A stretch of 64,000 nt of DNA from JAFLCL01 sp039809495 (GCA_039809495.1 JBDHVC010000014.1:1-64000), one strand, 5' to 3'; shown: positions 36,496 to 45,834, numbered from the stretch's first letter. The notes: a model not told the origin generated them from the letters alone. Numbers and translations: made by a program.

Positions 36496-37807
36496 TCGCG
36501 CTCGCGACGCCGCGCGCCGCCCCCTCGCGCTCGAACATCACGGACACGACGAGCCAGGCGGCCATCGGCGCGAGCTGGACGAGGAGCCGCGCGGCGACCG
36601 TGCCTTCGAGGGTGAATTCGGTGAGCCGCTCGGTCGAGGCGAGCAGGCCCAGAGAGAGCAGCGACGCCTGCGCGAGGAGCGCGAGGGCGCTCGCGCGACC
36701 TTCGTCCGTGCGGCGCGCAAGCGCGAAGGCCCCGAGCCCAAGCGTGATCGGCCACGCGAGGCCGAAGGAGGCGAGATCCGTCGCGGCCCGCGCGAGCTCG
36801 AGCGCGATCGGCGCGAGGCGGGTGAGCCCGGCGAAGGAGAGCGCGTGGTCGTCGTCCGCGACCCCGTGGAGCGCGAGCAGGGCGCGGAAGGAGACGAAGG
36901 AGGCGAGCCCGGAGAGCGCGACGAGGGCCGCGCCGCGGGCGCGCGCGCGGGGCGCGGGCGAGGCGGCGACGTGCGCGAGCGTGAGCGCGAGGACGTGGGC
37001 GATCCCCTCGTCCTTCGTGCCCGCGAGGAGGAACGCGATCGCGATCGCGACGTGGAGCGCCCGCGCGTCCTCGCGGGCGCGCTCGAGCGCGCGGTGGAGC
37101 GCCAGCGCGAGGAGCCCGACGACGAGGTCGAGGTGCGCGCTCCGCAGGTGCACGAGGACGAGCGGCATCGTGAGGAGCGCGACGAACCAAGCGAGCCGAC
37201 GTCGCGGTGAGAGGAGCACGAGCGCGAGGCTCAGCGAGAGGCCCACGAGCGCCGAGGCGCCCGCGACGAGCGCCGGGAGCTCCGGCCGCGCAGAGGCCAG
37301 GAGGCTCTCCGCCAGCGAGCCGAGGATGGGGTAGCCGCGCGGGACGATCGGCGCGCTCGGATCGAGCGCGGCCGCGCGGAGCGCCAGCGGCCCGAGGCGC
37401 GCCTTCGCGAGCCAGACGTGCTCGTCCCAGTAGAGCGGCACCGCTGGGCGCGCGGCGACGATCAGCCAGCCGAGCGCGAGCGGGACGAGGCCGAGCCAGC
37501 CCTCGCGCGCCGCGCCGTGATCGGCGAGGCCGTGGACCGCGGCGCCCCGCGTCGCGCGAGCGCGGCGGGCGAGGAGGTGGAGCGCGAGGAGCGCGCAGGT
37601 GGCGAGCGGCGTGAGGATCGTCGCGAGCGTGAGCGTGAGCCCGACGACGACGCGGAGGATCGCGCGCGTGACGATCGCGTCGGCCGTCCGGGGCGCCGCC
37701 TCGACGAGCGCCTCGAGCGGCCCCCCGAGGAGCCGATCGGCGAGCACGCCGAGCGCGAGCGACGCGGCGAGGAAGGGCAGCGCGAGGTGGAGCGACGCGA
37801 GGACCAT
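36479..37807 (-). CDS. GT-C-like multipass membrane protein
   Basis: 442 residues. The ATG overlaps the stop of the upstream gene by one base (TGATG). Three N-terminal TM stretches precede a loop with 'PLYWDEHVW' (Asp128, Glu129), the position where GT-C enzymes carry catalytic acidic residues, then eight or more TM segments. Likely a polyprenyl-phosphate-sugar-dependent transferase, but shorter than usual and lacking the C-terminal soluble domain. Its small Cys-rich neighbour could supply the outer part. The 3' ends of this gene and the opposite-strand GT-C gene overlap by 17 nt. Confidence 0.7.
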   Translation of the reverse strand: MVLASLHLALPFLAASLALGVLADRLLGGPLEALVEAAPRTADAIVTRAILRVVVGLTLTLATILTPLATCALLALHLLARRARATRGAAVHGLADHGAAREGWLGLVPLALGWLIVAARPAVPLYWDEHVWLAKARLGPLALRAAALDPSAPIVPRGYPILGSLAESLLASARPELPALVAGASALVGLSLSLALVLLSPRRRLAWFVALLTMPLVLVHLRSAHLDLVVGLLALALHRALERAREDARALHVAIAIAFLLAGTKDEGIAHVLALTLAHVAASPAPRARARGAALVALSGLASFVSFRALLALHGVADDDHALSFAGLTRLAPIALELARAATDLASFGLAWPITLGLGAFALARRTDEGRASALALLAQASLLSLGLLASTERLTEFTLEGTVAARLLVQLAPMAAWLVVSVMFEREGAARGVASAISAAR

Positions 37808-38322
37808 CACGGCGAGGCCCCGCAGACGAGGCGCGCGCCGCGCTCGACGCACGCGCCGTGGAGGGCGTCCGCGCGGAGCTCGATCGCGGCGGGCGACGCG
37901 CACGAGAGGCCGGAGAGCGCGAGCCGCTCGATGGGCGCGCACGCCGCGCACGCGTCGCCCTCGACCACCGCGCAGCCGTGCGCGCGCGCGAAGCGCCGCA
38001 TCGAGCGCTCGAGGTCTCGGATCTCCTCCGCGCTCTGGGCGACGCGCGACGGCGCGTCCGCGCGCGAGCGGGCGAGCGCGAGGTAGCCAGGCGCCGCGGC
38101 GAGCAGGGCCGTGACCGCGACGAGCGCGGCGCGACGCCTCGAGGTGATCCCCTTCGCCCGCCAGCCCGCGAAGACGAGCGCGGCCAGGAGGAGCCACGCG
38201 AGCGCGCGCGAGGCGCTCGCCTCACCCAGCCGCGCGTCGCGACAGACGCCGTTGGCGCCGTCGATGACGAGCGCGTCGGTCGTGACGAGGCAGCGGGGAT
38301 CGGTGAGGGGGTCGGGCTCCAC
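37807..38322 (-). CDS. Small two-TM protein with Cys-rich outer domain, coupled to a GT-C-like gene
   Basis: 171 residues from GTG. Short N-region with 'GANGVCRDARLGEASAS', two TM helices (about 38-53 and 62-82), then a 90-residue outer domain with six Cys ('CAVVEGDACAACAP', 'LSCASPA', 'HGACVER', 'LVCGASP'). Vitamin-K-epoxide-like folds have Cys-rich loops but I cannot confirm that here. One-base overlap with the GT-C-like gene means coupled translation, so the two probably form a complex. Confidence 0.62.
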   Translation of the reverse strand: MEPDPLTDPRCLVTTDALVIDGANGVCRDARLGEASASRALAWLLLAALVFAGWRAKGITSRRRAALVAVTALLAAAPGYLALARSRADAPSRVAQSAEEIRDLERSMRRFARAHGCAVVEGDACAACAPIERLALSGLSCASPAAIELRADALHGACVERGARLVCGASP

Positions 38323-38328
38323 GGGGGA

Positions 38329-38334
38329 GTCCTA
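38329..38334 (-). promoter_or_regulatory. -10-like hexamer 6 nt before a GTG start
   Basis: TAGGAC on the minus strand, 6 nt before the GTG at 38322. Ends in C rather than T, so a weaker match, but the spacing is the same as at other heads. Confidence 0.3.
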
Positions 38335-38465
38335 GCGCCGCTCCGCGCCCATCCCAGCCGGCCGGGCGCCCCCGCGCGGGCGGGCCGAGATCGTCGCGGT
38401 GCCGGACGATCCCTCACGCGCCTTCCTGCTCGCAGCACGAATCCGTCGCCCTGACTCGCGCTCTT

Positions 38466-38481
38466 CCGCCGTCGTCGGCGG
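38466..38481 (-). terminator. Small hairpin after the FG-GAP lipoprotein gene
   Basis: CCGCCG (38466-38471) / CGGCGG (38476-38481) with a TCGT loop, 8 nt past the stop at 38490 on the minus strand. No T-run. Confidence 0.42.
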
Positions 38482-38489
38482 GACGGCCG

Positions 38490-40829
38490 TCAGTCGACCG
38501 TGTCGCAGCCCACGTTCGGCTGGAGGCCGAAGTTGTTGCCCTCGTAGCACTCGTCCGCGCTGCCGTCGGGATCGGCGACGACGTAGACGTCGACGGCGTG
38601 ATCGGAGGGGAGCAGCGAGGTGCAGCTCGCCTCCTCGCACGCGCCGACGCCGAGGAAGGTCGGGCTCTCGACGCGACACATCACCGGGCCGTCGGCGGCC
38701 CCCGCGCGGAACTCCACGACGAAGCCCGCCGCCATCGGCAAGGCGCCGCGGTTACAGACCCGCGCGCGCAGCGTCGCGTGCCCCGTCTCGTCGCAGGGGA
38801 CGCGGAGCCGATCGCTCACGGCGGCCGTCGTCAGGTCGGGGATCCCGAGCGCGGCGAGCTCACCCTGGACGTTCTGGCGGAAGTTGTTGAGCTCCGGGTC
38901 GCGCCAGTTGAGCGAGGCGGCGCTCGAGCGGGGGATCTGGCCGCGATCGCCGACGTTCGTCACCGAGTACGCGTGCTGGTTCCAGACGGGGCGCGACGCC
39001 GCCCAGCGATCCTCGACGTCGCGCAGAACGACGATCCCGTGGCCGTGCTCGTAGCCCGTGGAGGGGTGGAGCGGATCCGTCGCGGGACAGGCGATCGAGC
39101 CGTAGTCGTTCACCGAGCTGACGATCTCCGAGTGGAAGTCGCCGTCGACGTCGACGATGACCGGGTTCTCGTAGGTCGTCCCGCTCGAGCGCGGCGCGCT
39201 GTAGAGGACGACGCCGTCGATCCCGCGGTAGATGCGCAGGTAGCACTCGTCCGCGTAGACGACCTCCGCCGCGCCGTCCGCGTCGAAGTCGAAGACGCTC
39301 GAGCCCGTCACGCTCGAGCTCCGATCCTGCGAGGGCTGGTTCCAGAGCACGCCGTCGGTGCGCGAGGACGCGCAGCGGCTCGGATCGGGCGTCCCCACGC
39401 AGTCGAGGTCGTAGACGACGTAGTCGCCCCCGCCCGCCGTGGCGAACTCCCGCCGACCGTCTCCGTCGAAGTCGGCGATCGTCGGCGCGCCGCCCGTGCC
39501 CTCGCCGAGGATCGCGTAGGGGCCGAAGACGACCGTCCCCTCGATGGTCTGCACGCGCACGCGCCCCGCGGAGACGACGACGATCTCCACGCGGTCTTCG
39601 CCGCTCGCGAGCGGGAAGTCGCCGAGGTCGGCGACCGCGACCTGCCCCGGGGTGAGCCCGTCCGCGTGGAAGTAGGGCTCGGCGACCCAGCCCGCGCTCG
39701 ACCACTCGTAGAGGCCGTTGCCGAGCACCAATTCGGGCTTGCCGTCCTCGTCGACGTCGGCGATGACGGGCACGTAGCCCTTGCTGTAGGCGGGGAAGCC
39801 GAGCGAGGCGTCGAGGACGCAGCCCTCCGCGTCGTAGACCGTCGCGCCGTAGAGCACCTCCGCCACGCCGTCGTCGTCGAGGTCGTGGATCGACGGACCG
39901 CTCCACTTGTCTGTGCCGCCCGTCGCGTCGGGGGTGCGGGCGCCGCCCGCGCACGTGCCCGAGCGCCAGCGGCGAACGAAGGTGTGGGCGTCAGGGTCCC
40001 ACGCGAACGCGATCACGCCTCCGCCGTGCGCGGCCGCGACGATCTCCGGCCTCCCGTCGCCGTCGAGATCGCCCACCGCGACCGGCGCGGGGGCCATCGT
40101 CGCGTCGGCGACGACGCTCGAGGTCCACGTCTGCTCACAGCTCGCGCCGTCGATGACGCGGAGCACGCCGGGGTTCGTGTAGTGCCCCACCGTCGGGAAG
40201 GTCGTGAAGACGATCGAGGGCCGGAGGGTCGCGGGATCGTCGTCGAGGTCGAAGTCGACGACGACGGGCGTCGCCATCACGTGGACGGAGAGCGGGAACG
40301 GGTCGCCATCGGGCGGCCCGACCCAGCGGCACTGCACGTCGGGCTCGATCGACTCGATGTCGATCGCGCGCGTGCAGCGGTCGTCGTGGTTGGGCTCGGC
40401 GGGCGTGCCCCAGGGCACGCAGATCCCGCCCTCGCAGCGCGAGTCCGACCAGCAGTCGTCGCCGCTCGCGCACTCGCCGCGATCGGGGATGCACGTCGTC
40501 CCCGCGTAGCAGCGCTCGCCCGCCGCGCAGCAGGCCTCCCCGCACGCGAGCCGCGGCGCGACGCAGCCGGCGTCGGAGGGGAACGGCGCGTCCGCTCCGC
40601 TCGCGTCTCGCGCGCCGCCGTCGAGGGGGCCGGCGTCCTCGCGCGCCACGCAGACGCGGTCGATACACGCCTGGCCCGCGGGGCACTCGGCGCTCGAGGC
40701 GCAGCCGCCGGTCGGCGCTCCGCAGTCGCAGCCGCCGAGGCCGAGGGCGAGCGAGAGGCCGAGGGACGCGGCGAGGGCGAGGCGAGCGGAGCCCCCGCGC
40801 GGGGAGCGAGGATCGAAGCGAGAAGCCAT
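38490..40829 (-). CDS. FG-GAP/VCBS-repeat lipoprotein with Cys-rich N-terminus
   Basis: 779 residues from the ATG of 'MASRFDPRSP'; an in-frame ATG 42 nt upstream is possible. Lipobox GLGGC, then two short Cys-rich modules ('CASSAECPAGQACIDRVC', 'CASGDDCWSDSRCEGGIC') around an Asp/Ala/Gly linker. From about residue 200 to 640 come repeated Ca-binding FG-GAP/integrin-like units: 'VGDLDGDGRPEIVAAAHG', 'DLDDDGVAEVLYG', 'DVDEDGKPELVLG', 'DFDGDGRREFATA', 'DFDADGAAEVVYA'. The last 100 residues look like a CARDB-type adhesion domain with paired Cys. An outer-surface beta-propeller, possibly adhesive. It lies 66 nt downstream of the ABC permease-peptidase genes on the same strand. Confidence 0.85.
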   Translation of the reverse strand: MASRFDPRSPRGGSARLALAASLGLSLALGLGGCDCGAPTGGCASSAECPAGQACIDRVCVAREDAGPLDGGARDASGADAPFPSDAGCVAPRLACGEACCAAGERCYAGTTCIPDRGECASGDDCWSDSRCEGGICVPWGTPAEPNHDDRCTRAIDIESIEPDVQCRWVGPPDGDPFPLSVHVMATPVVVDFDLDDDPATLRPSIVFTTFPTVGHYTNPGVLRVIDGASCEQTWTSSVVADATMAPAPVAVGDLDGDGRPEIVAAAHGGGVIAFAWDPDAHTFVRRWRSGTCAGGARTPDATGGTDKWSGPSIHDLDDDGVAEVLYGATVYDAEGCVLDASLGFPAYSKGYVPVIADVDEDGKPELVLGNGLYEWSSAGWVAEPYFHADGLTPGQVAVADLGDFPLASGEDRVEIVVVSAGRVRVQTIEGTVVFGPYAILGEGTGGAPTIADFDGDGRREFATAGGGDYVVYDLDCVGTPDPSRCASSRTDGVLWNQPSQDRSSSVTGSSVFDFDADGAAEVVYADECYLRIYRGIDGVVLYSAPRSSGTTYENPVIVDVDGDFHSEIVSSVNDYGSIACPATDPLHPSTGYEHGHGIVVLRDVEDRWAASRPVWNQHAYSVTNVGDRGQIPRSSAASLNWRDPELNNFRQNVQGELAALGIPDLTTAAVSDRLRVPCDETGHATLRARVCNRGALPMAAGFVVEFRAGAADGPVMCRVESPTFLGVGACEEASCTSLLPSDHAVDVYVVADPDGSADECYEGNNFGLQPNVGCDTVD

Positions 40830-40895
40830 GAGCCCATGGGAGCCGATCCGACCGAGCGTGGCAAGCGACATCGCCGCGGCACCGCCCGAGCGCCG

Positions 40896-42902
40896 TCACC
40901 GCGTCGGCACGGGCGCCGACTGCCAGCGCTCGCTCGACGGGAAGGCGCGGGGATCGACCTCGAGCGAGAAGAGGAAGTCGAAGCGAGCGCCCGTCACCGC
41001 GAGGCGCGGCACGAGGAAGCGGACCCGCCGAGGCGCGTCCGGGCTCGCGCTCGGCGCGAGCCGTCCGACGAACGCACGAACCTCGGTGTCGTCGGCGCTC
41101 GGGCCCATCCGGACGCGCGCGAGGTAGCGCTCGTGCGCGAGCGGGGCGCGATCGAGCGTGGCCTCGAGGACGAGGTCCGAGCCCTCGACGCCGACGACGC
41201 CCCCCGACATACGCGGCACCGCGTCGAGGAGCGCGCGCTCCTCCCGCGCGGTCTCGCTCATCAAGGCGTCGTGCGCGGCGAGGACCCGCTCCTCGTCGCA
41301 GCCGATCGAGGCGAAGGCGTCTCTATAGAGCGCCTCGCCGCTCGCGCTCTGCGGCGCGCCCGGCCGCCCGAACGTGCGAAAGAGCGCGCCCACGGCCGCC
41401 TCGCCGCACGCTCGCGCGATCGCCTCCGTGAAGGTCTCGCCGTAGGGGTACGCGAGCGTCGTGTCGAAGCGCGCGCGGAAGGAGGCGTCGTCGAAGGTGT
41501 CCTCGAGGCGAACGCGCTGGCGCTCCCACGCGAGGGTCGCGACGACGCGCGAGAAGCGCCGCAGCTCCACGTCCTCGCGCCGCTCGTCCCGGGTGATCGT
41601 CCCGATCGCGGGCGCCGCGCCCGGCTCGCTCGGGCTCCGCCCGATCGTCTCGAACGCGACCCACTCCGCGCCGCCCTCGACGAGGAAGCGCGTCGTCGCG
41701 CCGTGCTCCATCAGGTAGCGGCGCGAGAGCTCGCCCTGAAGGACGTGCGCGCTCTCGTGCGCGAGGACGTGGAGCAGGCGCCAGGCCGGCTGCCCGCCCA
41801 CGCCCATGCGGATCCGCGTCCCCGCCGCGATCCCCTCGTGGTGGCCGCTCTCCTCGGCGAGATCGACGGTGATGAGGGGCGGCACGCTCGCGCCGAGGAG
41901 CGCGCCCTCGCTCTCGAGGATCGCGTCCGCGCGGCCGACGAGCCGGAGCACCGGCTCCTCGAGGCCGCCGGGGTAGACGAACGCGTAGTGGCGCGAGCGC
42001 ACCTCGGAGGTGCCGAACGAGCGCTCCTCGACGGGCCGCTCGACGCTCGGGTCCTCCGGCGGGTGGCCGTCGTAGCTCGAGGCGGCCCAGACGATCAGCA
42101 TCCCGAGCCCGCACGCGAGGACGAGCGCGCTGCCGCAGCCGAAGGCGAGCAGCGCGATCGTGCCGCGACGCGCGAAGAGCTCGCGGAAGCGCTCGAGCGG
42201 GCCCATCCACCCGACGTAGGCGAAGAGGAGCGCGACGAGCGCGAGCGCGAGGTGGAAGACGAGCGGCAGGCTCGGCGTGACGATCGCGCTCCCCACGTAC
42301 TCGAAGCGCACGATCGCGGCCGGGTTGAGCCAAGCGAGGCTCGGCGCGAGCTGCTCGACGAGCAGGAGCGCGAAGAAGAGGAGCACGTACGGGAGGACCC
42401 CGAAGAGCCGAAACACCGACGCGAGGAGGCCGTGCGCGTAGAAGACCCAGGCCACGGCCGCGTGGAGCGTCGCCACGCGCAGGACGAGGCCGAGGGAGAA
42501 CTGGTGCCCGTCGATGGAGCTCGGGTTGAGCGCCTGCAGGACGTAGTTCGTCGCCTGCCCGACGAACGCGGCCGCCGTGAGGACGAGGAGCCCGGCCAGC
42601 ACCTTCGCCGCGAAGATGCTCGAGCGGCGAACGGGGAGCGCGTAGAGCGTCTCGATCGTGCGCTCGTCGTGCTCGCGCGGGAACGCCGCGTACGCGACGA
42701 AGAAGGCGAGCACGAAGAAGAGGAAGGCGATGGCGCCGCCCTCGCCCGGCGTGATGCCGGCGACGTGGTCGTAGGTGTTCTCGTCGATGCGCTCGGTGAG
42801 CGGGCGTGAGACGAGATCGCCGCTGATGAGCGCGAAGCCGAGGAGCGCGAGCGGCGCGAGGCCCTGGAGCTCCTTCGCGAGGAGGGTGAAGAACGCCCTC
42901 AT
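40896..42902 (-). CDS. ABC-2 permease fused to a gluzincin metallopeptidase domain
   Basis: 668 residues. Six TM helices (about 15-30, 55-75, 100-122, 137-180 as two, 210-232, 247-272) with 'ERTIETLYALPVRRSSIFAAK' region typical of ABC-2 permeases. The 395-residue C-terminal outer domain has HESAH (382-386) in 'VLAHESAHVLQ' and, 22 residues on, Glu409 in 'FLVEGGAEWVAFE', the His/His/Glu zinc set of Peptidase_MA/M1-like gluzincins. A C-terminal beta-rich region follows (about 560-668). The start overlaps the sister permease stop by ATGA. Predicted to be an active membrane-tethered protease facing the periplasm whose domain may be coupled to ABC ATPase cycling. Fusion of ABC permeases to M1-type peptidases is known from annotations in other phyla. 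Confidence 0.85.
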   Translation of the reverse strand: MRAFFTLLAKELQGLAPLALLGFALISGDLVSRPLTERIDENTYDHVAGITPGEGGAIAFLFFVLAFFVAYAAFPREHDERTIETLYALPVRRSSIFAAKVLAGLLVLTAAAFVGQATNYVLQALNPSSIDGHQFSLGLVLRVATLHAAVAWVFYAHGLLASVFRLFGVLPYVLLFFALLLVEQLAPSLAWLNPAAIVRFEYVGSAIVTPSLPLVFHLALALVALLFAYVGWMGPLERFRELFARRGTIALLAFGCGSALVLACGLGMLIVWAASSYDGHPPEDPSVERPVEERSFGTSEVRSRHYAFVYPGGLEEPVLRLVGRADAILESEGALLGASVPPLITVDLAEESGHHEGIAAGTRIRMGVGGQPAWRLLHVLAHESAHVLQGELSRRYLMEHGATTRFLVEGGAEWVAFETIGRSPSEPGAAPAIGTITRDERREDVELRRFSRVVATLAWERQRVRLEDTFDDASFRARFDTTLAYPYGETFTEAIARACGEAAVGALFRTFGRPGAPQSASGEALYRDAFASIGCDEERVLAAHDALMSETAREERALLDAVPRMSGGVVGVEGSDLVLEATLDRAPLAHERYLARVRMGPSADDTEVRAFVGRLAPSASPDAPRRVRFLVPRLAVTGARFDFLFSLEVDPRAFPSSERWQSAPVPTR

Positions 42903-44851
42903 TCGAGGGTCCTCCGGCTCGAGAGGACGCGGACCGGCGCCTCGAGGCCGCTCGTCGGGTCCTCGACGTCGATCGCGACGAGGACGCGCTCGCCCGCGGA
43001 GAAGCGCCCCGCGAGCTCGATCCGCCGCTCGTGCTCGTCCGGCCCGAGGACGACCTGGTCGCGGCGCATGTCGGGCTCCTCGACGCGCTCGTCGAGCGGT
43101 CCGAGCGGCGCCGTCCAGGCCGTGACGACGACGCCCTCCGTGCGCGACCAGGGCACGCGCACGTCGATCGCGAGGGTCCGCTGGCTCTCGCCCTCACGCT
43201 CGAGCGCGAGGCTCGCGCTCGCGCGGGGCGAGACGCGCTCGACGATGGCGTGGACCTCGGGATCGCTCGCCTCGCGCGCGAGCTCGGCCTGCCAGAGCGC
43301 GAGGAGGCTCTCCCACGCGATCCCCGTCGAGGCGAGGAGGCGCGCGCGCGGCGGCGAGAGGAGCGCCTCGAGCGCGACGCGCGAGTCGTTCGCGGCCCAC
43401 GCGGAGAAGAGCGCGCGGGCGAACGCGGAGGGGCCTCGGCCGGAGGTGGCGCGCGCGAGCGCGACCATCCCCGAGGCCGCGGCGCTCTCGGAGACGCGGT
43501 CCCCCACCTGCTCGCGGAAGCGGCCGAAGGCCTCGAGGCCCGCTCCGAGCGCGGCCGCCGAGCCGAGCCCCGAGAGCGCGACGACGGCCATCGCGCGCCG
43601 CGCCGCCGAGAGCTCGCAGCCTGGATCCGGCGCCGCACGGTGCGGGCCGCAGCGCGCGAAGTAGAGAGGAAACCCCGCGCGGACGAAGGCCTGGGGCTCG
43701 AAGCCCGCGCGGTGGTTCGTGCGATCGTCGAGGAGCCCCCGGACGAGCGCCGCCTCGAGGCCCTCGAGGTCGGGGCTCGCCGCGGCGAGGAAGTTCGCGC
43801 GCACGAGCGCGCCGTCGCCCGGCCGCAGGCGCGCGAGCTCGAAGGTGCGGCCATCGAGGCTCGTGCGGAGGACCACGCGCGCCTCGGGGAGCGCCGGCCA
43901 GCCCATCGTCGCCATCAGCGCGAGGAGCGAGGGCTCGAGCCGCGCGAGGAGCGCCTCCGCGTCCTCACGCGCGTCCGCGGAGCCGTACCCGACGACGAGC
44001 GGCGCGCGCGTCGAGCGGAGGATGAAGTCGCCGCTCATCCGGTAGGGCGCGGGCTGGGGCTCGGGCGCGAGCCCGGACCAGACCATGAGGATGACGCAGA
44101 CGGCGATGCCGACCATCGCGCGCTCGCGCGACGTCATCGGCTTCGCGAGCGACTCCTCGAGGCCGCCCTCGCGGACGAGCTGGAGGAGCGCGACGACGAC
44201 GAGCGCGCCGAGGCCGATCGCGAGCGACGTGAGGAGCGGGGCCCACGGCACGCCGTCGCGGACGACCGCGAAGTCCGGGCCGATCAGCGCGAAGGGGCCG
44301 AAGCGCATGAGCTCGAGCTCGGTCGTCGAGGCGAGGAGGATGAGCGCGAGCCCGAGCGCGAGGTAGAGCGGGACGCGGAGCTTGCCGAGCTGCCCCATCA
44401 GGAAGAGGAAGCTCCAGAGGCTCAGCGTGAAGCCGAACGTGCGCGCGACGAGGGACGCGACGAGCCCGAGGTCGATCGGCTCGCGGAGAGAGGCGACCAG
44501 GAGCCCGAGCGCCATCGAGCCCCCCGCGACGATCGAGAGGAGGAGCGCGCCGAGCGTCCACTTCACGGCGAGCGGCTCCACGCGTCGCATCGGGAGCGCC
44601 TCGAGCAGGCGCCCCGACCGGCCTTGGAGATCGGCGACGACGAGCCGGTTGCCGACCGCGAAGGCGAACGGGATCAGCGCGAAGCGCATGAAATTCGCGT
44701 GGATCTCGAGGTAGGAGACGGTCGTCGGGGCGCCGAAGGCCGCGAGCGCGAAGAAGAGCCACGCGAACGGGAGGGCGAGCGAGGCGACGCCGAGGAGGAC
44801 CGCGTGCTCGCGGAATTCCTTCCAGACGAGCGCCTGGAGGCGGCGGATCAT
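42899..44851 (-). CDS. ABC-2 permease fused to a degenerate peptidase-like domain
   Basis: 650 residues. Six TM helices: 'LQALVWKEFREHAVLLG' leads into TM1, with others at about 55-70, 97-120, 127-152, 158-175, 205-225 and 246-262. The outer domain (about 265-650) parallels that of the sister permease in size and position. At the place of HExxH it reads 'ALVRGLLDDRTNH', and at the third-ligand site 'FVRAGFPLYFARC', so all zinc ligands are lost. This alignment is by eye. It forms with the sister gene a pair of one active and one dead peptidase domain, presumably a heterodimeric transporter. 52 nt downstream of the ATPase gene; 4-nt overlap with the sister. Confidence 0.8.
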   Translation of the reverse strand: MIRRLQALVWKEFREHAVLLGVASLALPFAWLFFALAAFGAPTTVSYLEIHANFMRFALIPFAFAVGNRLVVADLQGRSGRLLEALPMRRVEPLAVKWTLGALLLSIVAGGSMALGLLVASLREPIDLGLVASLVARTFGFTLSLWSFLFLMGQLGKLRVPLYLALGLALILLASTTELELMRFGPFALIGPDFAVVRDGVPWAPLLTSLAIGLGALVVVALLQLVREGGLEESLAKPMTSRERAMVGIAVCVILMVWSGLAPEPQPAPYRMSGDFILRSTRAPLVVGYGSADAREDAEALLARLEPSLLALMATMGWPALPEARVVLRTSLDGRTFELARLRPGDGALVRANFLAAASPDLEGLEAALVRGLLDDRTNHRAGFEPQAFVRAGFPLYFARCGPHRAAPDPGCELSAARRAMAVVALSGLGSAAALGAGLEAFGRFREQVGDRVSESAAASGMVALARATSGRGPSAFARALFSAWAANDSRVALEALLSPPRARLLASTGIAWESLLALWQAELAREASDPEVHAIVERVSPRASASLALEREGESQRTLAIDVRVPWSRTEGVVVTAWTAPLGPLDERVEEPDMRRDQVVLGPDEHERRIELAGRFSAGERVLVAIDVEDPTSGLEAPVRVLSSRRTLE

Positions 44852-44903
44852 CGACGGACCTCGCCGCGCGGAGGGCGCGCGCGTTCGCTCTCCGTGTCAC
44901 GCC

Positions 44904-45824
44904 TCACGAGCGTCGCACCATCGCGATGAAGGCCTCCTCGAGCGGGACGACGGTGAGGGGCGGCCCCTCCGCCGCGCGGTAGCCCTCGTCCGCCTCGAGG
45001 GCGTCGAAGCGCGACGGGTCCTCGCTCTCGAGCGTGAACCGCGCGACCCCCGCGCGCTCCTCGCCGTGCGCGAGGCGGATCCGATGCGCGGCGAGGAGCG
45101 GCTCGAAGCGCGCGCGGACGCCCTCGAGCGACTCGCCCTCTTGGATCGGGCGCTCGAAGAGGCGCACGCGATCGCCGAGGGCCGTCACGCTGCCCTCGAA
45201 GACGGTCCGGCCCCCGTCGACGACGCCGACGCGATCGGCGACCCGCTCGATCTCGTCGATGAGGTGCGTCGAGAAGAAGGTCGTCCGGCCCCTCGCCTCG
45301 CCCCGCACGATGTCGAGGAACTCGCGGCGCGCGACCGGATCGAGGCCCGCGGTCGGCTCGTCGAGCAAGAGGAGCGGCGGCCGGTGCGCGAGGGCGAGCG
45401 CGAGCGCGAGCTTCATCCGCATGCCGCCCGAGAAGCCGTCGATGCGCCGATCGAGCGGCAGCTCGAGCAGCCGCACCACGCGCCGCCACTCGCCCTCGTC
45501 CCAGCTCGGGAAGAAGCCGCGGACGAAGCGCCCCATCCGCGCGGCCGTCATGAAGCCGTAGAAGCTCTGCTCCTGCGCGACGTAGCCGATCCGCTGCCTT
45601 AGGCGGACGACGTCGCGATCGAAGCGCTCGCCGAAGATCCGCACCTCGCCCGCCGTGGGCTTGGTGATCCCCATGAGGATCCGGATCGTCGTCGACTTCC
45701 CCGCGCCGTTGCGCCCGAGGAAGCCGTAGACCTCGCCCGCGCCGACCGTGAGATCGAGGCCCGCGAGCGCGACGTGCTTGCCGTAGCGCTTCTCGAGCCC
45801 GCGGATGTGGACGACCTCGCTCAT
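44904..45824 (-). CDS. ABC transporter ATPase for the permease-peptidase pair
   Basis: 306 residues. Walker A GRNGAGKST (37-45), signature FSGGMRMKL, Walker B LLLLDEPTAGLD and switch His in 'FFSTHLIDEIERV' are all consensus, so it can act as a homodimer. Sequence is of the CcmA/YhaQ-like ABC-2 exporter class. First gene of the minus-strand set. No Shine-Dalgarno; TATCCT lies 10 nt before the ATG. Confidence 0.93.
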   Translation of the reverse strand: MSEVVHIRGLEKRYGKHVALAGLDLTVGAGEVYGFLGRNGAGKSTTIRILMGITKPTAGEVRIFGERFDRDVVRLRQRIGYVAQEQSFYGFMTAARMGRFVRGFFPSWDEGEWRRVVRLLELPLDRRIDGFSGGMRMKLALALALAHRPPLLLLDEPTAGLDPVARREFLDIVRGEARGRTTFFSTHLIDEIERVADRVGVVDGGRTVFEGSVTALGDRVRLFERPIQEGESLEGVRARFEPLLAAHRIRLAHGEERAGVARFTLESEDPSRFDALEADEGYRAAEGPPLTVVPLEEAFIAMVRRS

Positions 45825-45834
45825 GGGAGGCGGG

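Noticed and set aside
38598..42809. 1403-codon open frame on the plus strand
   Set aside because: Antisense to the FG-GAP lipoprotein and the permease-peptidase gene, both with clear domains. Its translation is Arg/Glu/Asp/Val low-complexity without motifs, as expected for antisense frames at this G+C.
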